Source: Demequina lignilytica
GTDB lineage: Bacteria; Actinomycetota; Actinomycetes; Actinomycetales; Demequinaceae
DNA: 64,000 bases
Direction of reading: 5' to 3'
Assembly (NCBI RefSeq): GCF_030418305.1
Contig: NZ_JAUHPX010000001.1
Location: 186,001-250,000, forward strand
The position numbers and the translations under genes are program-made. Positions 63,350 through 64,000 of this stretch are shown here, piece after piece; position 1 is the first letter of the stretch, and each line of letters opens with the position of its first letter. Under the pieces are notes generated by a model, which did no database searches, was not told the DNA's origin, and saw nothing but the letters and a program-made list of their open reading frames with translations.

Positions 63350-64000
63350 ATGGCGGAGGGGGCGCTCACGCTGTCCGGCGGCACGCCGGAGCGCATCGAT
63401 CCGGACGACGCGGAGGCGCGGCTGAGCGCGCTCGCTGCGCAGCGGCCGAGCACCGTCCGCCTCGCGATGGTGGTGAGCGCGGACGGCCGTGCCACCGGGC
63501 CCGACGGCGGCGCGCGCAGCCTCGCGACACCGGCCGGCTCCCGGGTCGCCGCCGTCCTCCGGGCCGCGTGCGACGTGGTGCTCGTGGGAGGCCAGGCGGC
63601 GCGCAGGGAGCGCTACGCGGACATCGCGCTCCCGGAGGCTCTCGCCGCGGGTCGCGCCCGCCAGGGGCTGCGCGCGCTCCCGGCGGTCGCCGTCGTCACG
63701 CATGGCGGGATCCTGCCGCCGGGCCTCACCCCGGAGCACACCTGGGTCCTCACGCACGCAGGCTCCCCCGCGGTCACCCGGCTCGGCCCGGACTGGGCCG
63801 GCCGGATCATCGTGACGGGCCCCGACGACGTGTCGCCGCGCACCGCCATGAGCGAGCTCGCCGCGCGCGGGATGACGCGCGTCCTGTGCGAGGGCGGGCC
63901 GACCCTCGCCGGCCGCCTCCTTCAGCGAGGCGTGGTCGACGAGGCCTGGATGACCGCATCGTCCGTCCCCGGCGGAGCCCAGGGCAGGCCCGCGCCCACG
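63350..64000 (+). CDS. RibD C-terminal/dihydrofolate reductase-like protein (truncated by window edge)
   Basis: 217 codons visible from ATG 63350, preceded by GGAGGGG. VRLAMVVSADGRATGPDG, LRAACDVVLVGGQAAR and TRVLCEGGPTLAGRLLQRGVVDEAWMT are typical of the RibD-C reductase fold. May act in riboflavin synthesis, or be one of the many pyrimidine-reductase-like proteins of actinobacteria. No deaminase domain precedes it. C-terminus missing. Divergent from zapE with 49 nt between starts. Confidence 0.87.
   Translation, partial: MAEGALTLSGGTPERIDPDDAEARLSALAAQRPSTVRLAMVVSADGRATGPDGGARSLATPAGSRVAAVLRAACDVVLVGGQAARRERYADIALPEALAAGRARQGLRALPAVAVVTHGGILPPGLTPEHTWVLTHAGSPAVTRLGPDWAGRIIVTGPDDVSPRTAMSELAARGMTRVLCEGGPTLAGRLLQRGVVDEAWMTASSVPGGAQGRPAPT

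Overview
The window is a GC-rich (about 70% or more by eye) actinobacterial chromosome segment. Gene content and order suggest Micrococcales (Demequina- or Cellulomonas-like), but that placement is inference. Supporting signs are the block thrS-HIT-pgsA-acyltransferase-pimA-pdxS-NUDIX-pdxT-yebC-ruvCAB-secDF-rel, which I recall being laid out very similarly in Mycobacterium, the phosphatidylinositol-mannoside genes, frequent GTG/TTG starts, 4-base start/stop overlaps and several starts that look leaderless. There are no rRNA genes, CRISPR arrays, phage genes or insertion sequences. Six tRNA genes are present.

Layout. 1-9060 (minus): the edge-truncated pilus/secretion ATPase, then aroE, mltG, ruvX, alaS, rpsD and rarA. 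9103-15439 is accessory: a secreted SLH-SH3-CHAP wall protein, an MMPL transporter, a LysR/EamA divergent pair and a RelE/YefM-type toxin-antitoxin pair with a palindromic operator. 15618-24155: aspS and hisS, then, facing them, a membrane cyclophilin, a DUF349 protein and an AbiEi-like protein, then the bifunctional (p)ppGpp enzyme Rel. 24310-30417: secF, secD (no yajC between secD and ruvB), ruvB, ruvA, ruvC, yebC. 30620-37895: one tightly packed eight-gene unit, thrS to pdxT, joining tRNA charging, Ap4A turnover, PI/PIM lipid synthesis and PLP synthesis. 37985-46090: dgt, a CYTH protein, thpR, a 50-residue MT0933-like protein, tdk, an SNF2 helicase, tRNA-Val(CAC) and pabC/pabB.

The right third (46183-64000) is more accessory. 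A tRNA-Gly/Cys/Val cluster is followed by a partial tandem copy. Then come a histidine phosphatase, a DUF2252 kinase-like protein, a PAS (Aer-type) protein with no membrane or canonical chemoreceptor part, a FucO-like iron alcohol dehydrogenase with a LacI-type operator, GNAT, an unknown 165-residue protein, a TetR/Ohr pair sharing a 22-bp near-palindrome, treY-treZ (starch/glycogen to trehalose), two unknown membrane proteins, PPK2, a YigZ protein, ZapE and an edge-truncated RibD-C/DHFR-like reductase.

The strongest unexplained signal is a dispersed 9-mer, GACGATGCG (often GGACGATGCGG). I hand-counted about 17 copies on one strand and 19 on the other. It falls in all reading contexts and in intergenic DNA, in a genome where GAT is otherwise an avoided Asp codon. 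A second cross-cutting pattern is a -10-like hexamer 6-7 bases before SD-less start codons (leaderless mRNAs).
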